Assembly: GCA_004009845.1 (NCBI GenBank)
Contig: RMBW01000043.1
Span: 124,001 to 188,000 of the forward strand
DNA: 64,000 bases
Reading direction: 5' to 3'
Source: Davidsoniella eucalypti
Lineage: Eukaryota > Ascomycota > Sordariomycetes > Microascales > Ceratocystidaceae
Shown: one piece after another, positions 63,101-64,000 of the stretch
Layout of the letters: every line of letters begins with the position of its first letter
Numbering within the stretch: the first letter of the stretch is position 1
The notes under the pieces: generated by a model
What the model was told of the DNA's origin: nothing
The model's input: only the letters and a program-made list of their open reading frames with translations
The model's database searches: none
Program-made: the position numbers and the translations under genes

Positions 63101-63328
63101 GCGCTACTACAGTATGGCGGCCTGGGCATGCCTCACCGACAGGGCTCGCTCTCACACCTGGCACAGTCATCCGTTGGCGGCAGCAACGTGTCCATGGACG
63201 AGATTGGTAGCATCAACGGTATGGTAGGCCCGGAAAATAACGGAATCGGCAACGGAATGGGTGGCATAATGAGCCCAACTCCTGGAGTCGGTCATGGCCG
63301 GATGAACAATGGAAGGGCCGTTTTCTAG
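60127..63328 (+). CDS. SOG2: Sog2-like leucine-rich-repeat protein of the RAM/MOR pathway
   Basis: Sog2 is an LRR component of the RAM (regulation of Ace2 and morphogenesis) network, which controls polarised growth through the NDR kinase Cbk1. Exons are 60127-60512, 60592-60703 and 60788-63328, about 1012 aa. A Pro/Gln-rich start is followed by LRRs spanning all three exons (SRHNIRELPEEI, LALSHNSLTSFPASF, LDLGRNKLRALPQEI, LALQRNRIQELPLCL, LKLEDNPLTFPP). The SOG2 domain starts near PVVEAAKGILYSVFQVHP and continues past FEAIFTSLTNSTNLVLS, with a Ser/Thr-rich linker between. The C-terminus is Asn/Gly/Met-rich and disordered. The ATG at 60127 was chosen as the start that feeds the N-terminal LRR frame; an upstream frame to 60033 is out of register. 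Confidence 0.9.
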
Positions 63329-64000
63329 ATGAATGGCCTCAAAGCGGCATCCGGCCGGCGTTTCCGGTCAACCAAGTCCACGCTTAAAAAGATTACAGGT
63401 GCTAGCTATTGATGATTTTTGGCGGGTTTTCCACCCTCCTCCTTTTCTTACATTTAATGTCGTACGTATGAGTTCCCCCAAGCGAGCACTTTGCTGTTAA
63501 TTTTTCTCGGTTTTCCAGATTTTCCTTCCATTTTCACTACACATTTCTGTATCTCTCCTCTACATTAGTATTCTCGCCGCATATATTTTGAGTTGGCTAT
63601 CTCTTCTTTGTTCTTACGGTCGTCACGTGCCTCTGCATATCTAGACATAGTCCAGGCGTTTGTCTTTTTTCTTCATCTTACTTCAAGTTCCCTATTTCAT
63701 TTTTTTGTCACGTTGAAGCGAAATGTTGAAATGGTTGAAAGAATATATTGAGTTTTGTTTTCTTATTTCATTGACTTTTGACTATAGCTTGCATATATGT
63801 AAATATATATTGACATGTCTCCCTTTTGGTCTTTTGTTTCTTTTTGTACGTCTTTATAATGAATCTAACAGTATCGCTGGGATCTAATCGTTTCTGTTGT
63901 TGTATATTCTATATCAATGCTCTACTATATATAAGTAAACTATAGTCAAACATGGAAGATACTGTTGTGAGACAGAAACTCGGCGCAGGGCACCAGTGCA
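63329..64000. other. SOG2 3' flank, end of window
   Basis: These 672 bp are T-rich and probably contain the SOG2 3' UTR and terminator. No gene, repeat or RNA is seen; the window ends before the next gene. Confidence 0.5.

Overview
This 64-kb window is from the nuclear genome of a filamentous ascomycete (Pezizomycotina, probably Sordariomycetes). Short GT-AG introns of 53-162 nt with CTAAC-like branch sites interrupt most genes. The gene set is also diagnostic: a CreA-type carbon catabolite repressor, a fungal Zn2Cys6 regulator, a SUR7/PalI protein, an RRM-containing RNA-dependent RNA polymerase, Sey1, Mif2/CENP-C with a C-terminal cupin, Yme2, a cytosolic Hsp70 and Sog2. The genus cannot be fixed from this window. 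Gene density is low (about one gene per 4 kb). The intergenic DNA is AT-rich and full of homopolymer tracts.

Layout. 1-12783 is a 12.8-kb stretch with no recognisable gene, containing a 495-bp MITE (9924-10418). creA follows (12784-14511), then another 4.7-kb gene-poor stretch. On the minus strand come a small Cys-rich ORF (19200-19454), an aldo-keto reductase broken by a 38-bp insertion (19746-20799) and a five-exon Zn2Cys6 transcription factor (21749-24583). A decayed NACHT/ankyrin (NLR-like) relic lies at 25457-25780. SUR7/PalI (26790-27934), RdRP (29731-33640) and SEY1 (35431-38340) are on the plus strand. RNH201 (minus) and MIF2 (plus) share a 936-bp divergent promoter. YME2 (minus) is followed by EMI1 (plus), convergent with HSP70 (minus). 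The right arm holds a short RecQ helicase (53469-55508), an MFS transporter pseudogene with four in-frame TAG codons (55688-57626) and SOG2 (60127-63328).

How the genes relate. Most intact genes are conserved housekeeping genes with no operon-like organisation: ER fusion (SEY1), kinetochore (MIF2), ribonucleotide removal (RNH201), mitochondria (YME2, EMI1), chaperone (HSP70) and cell polarity (SOG2). Accessory and decaying material (MITE, broken AKR, NLR relic, MFS pseudogene) sits between them. The most unusual feature is a 38-bp sequence with 6-bp terminal inverted repeats. It occurs twice (20537-20574 and 28171-28208, 37/38 identical), and the copy inside the AKR gene is flanked by a perfect 11-bp direct repeat. 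Two short motifs, AACCCTA/TAGGGTT and TACAGATA/TATCTGTA, are clearly over-represented in the non-coding DNA.

Exon limits were derived by hand from splice motifs, reading-frame continuity and remembered family sequence patterns. No database search was run.
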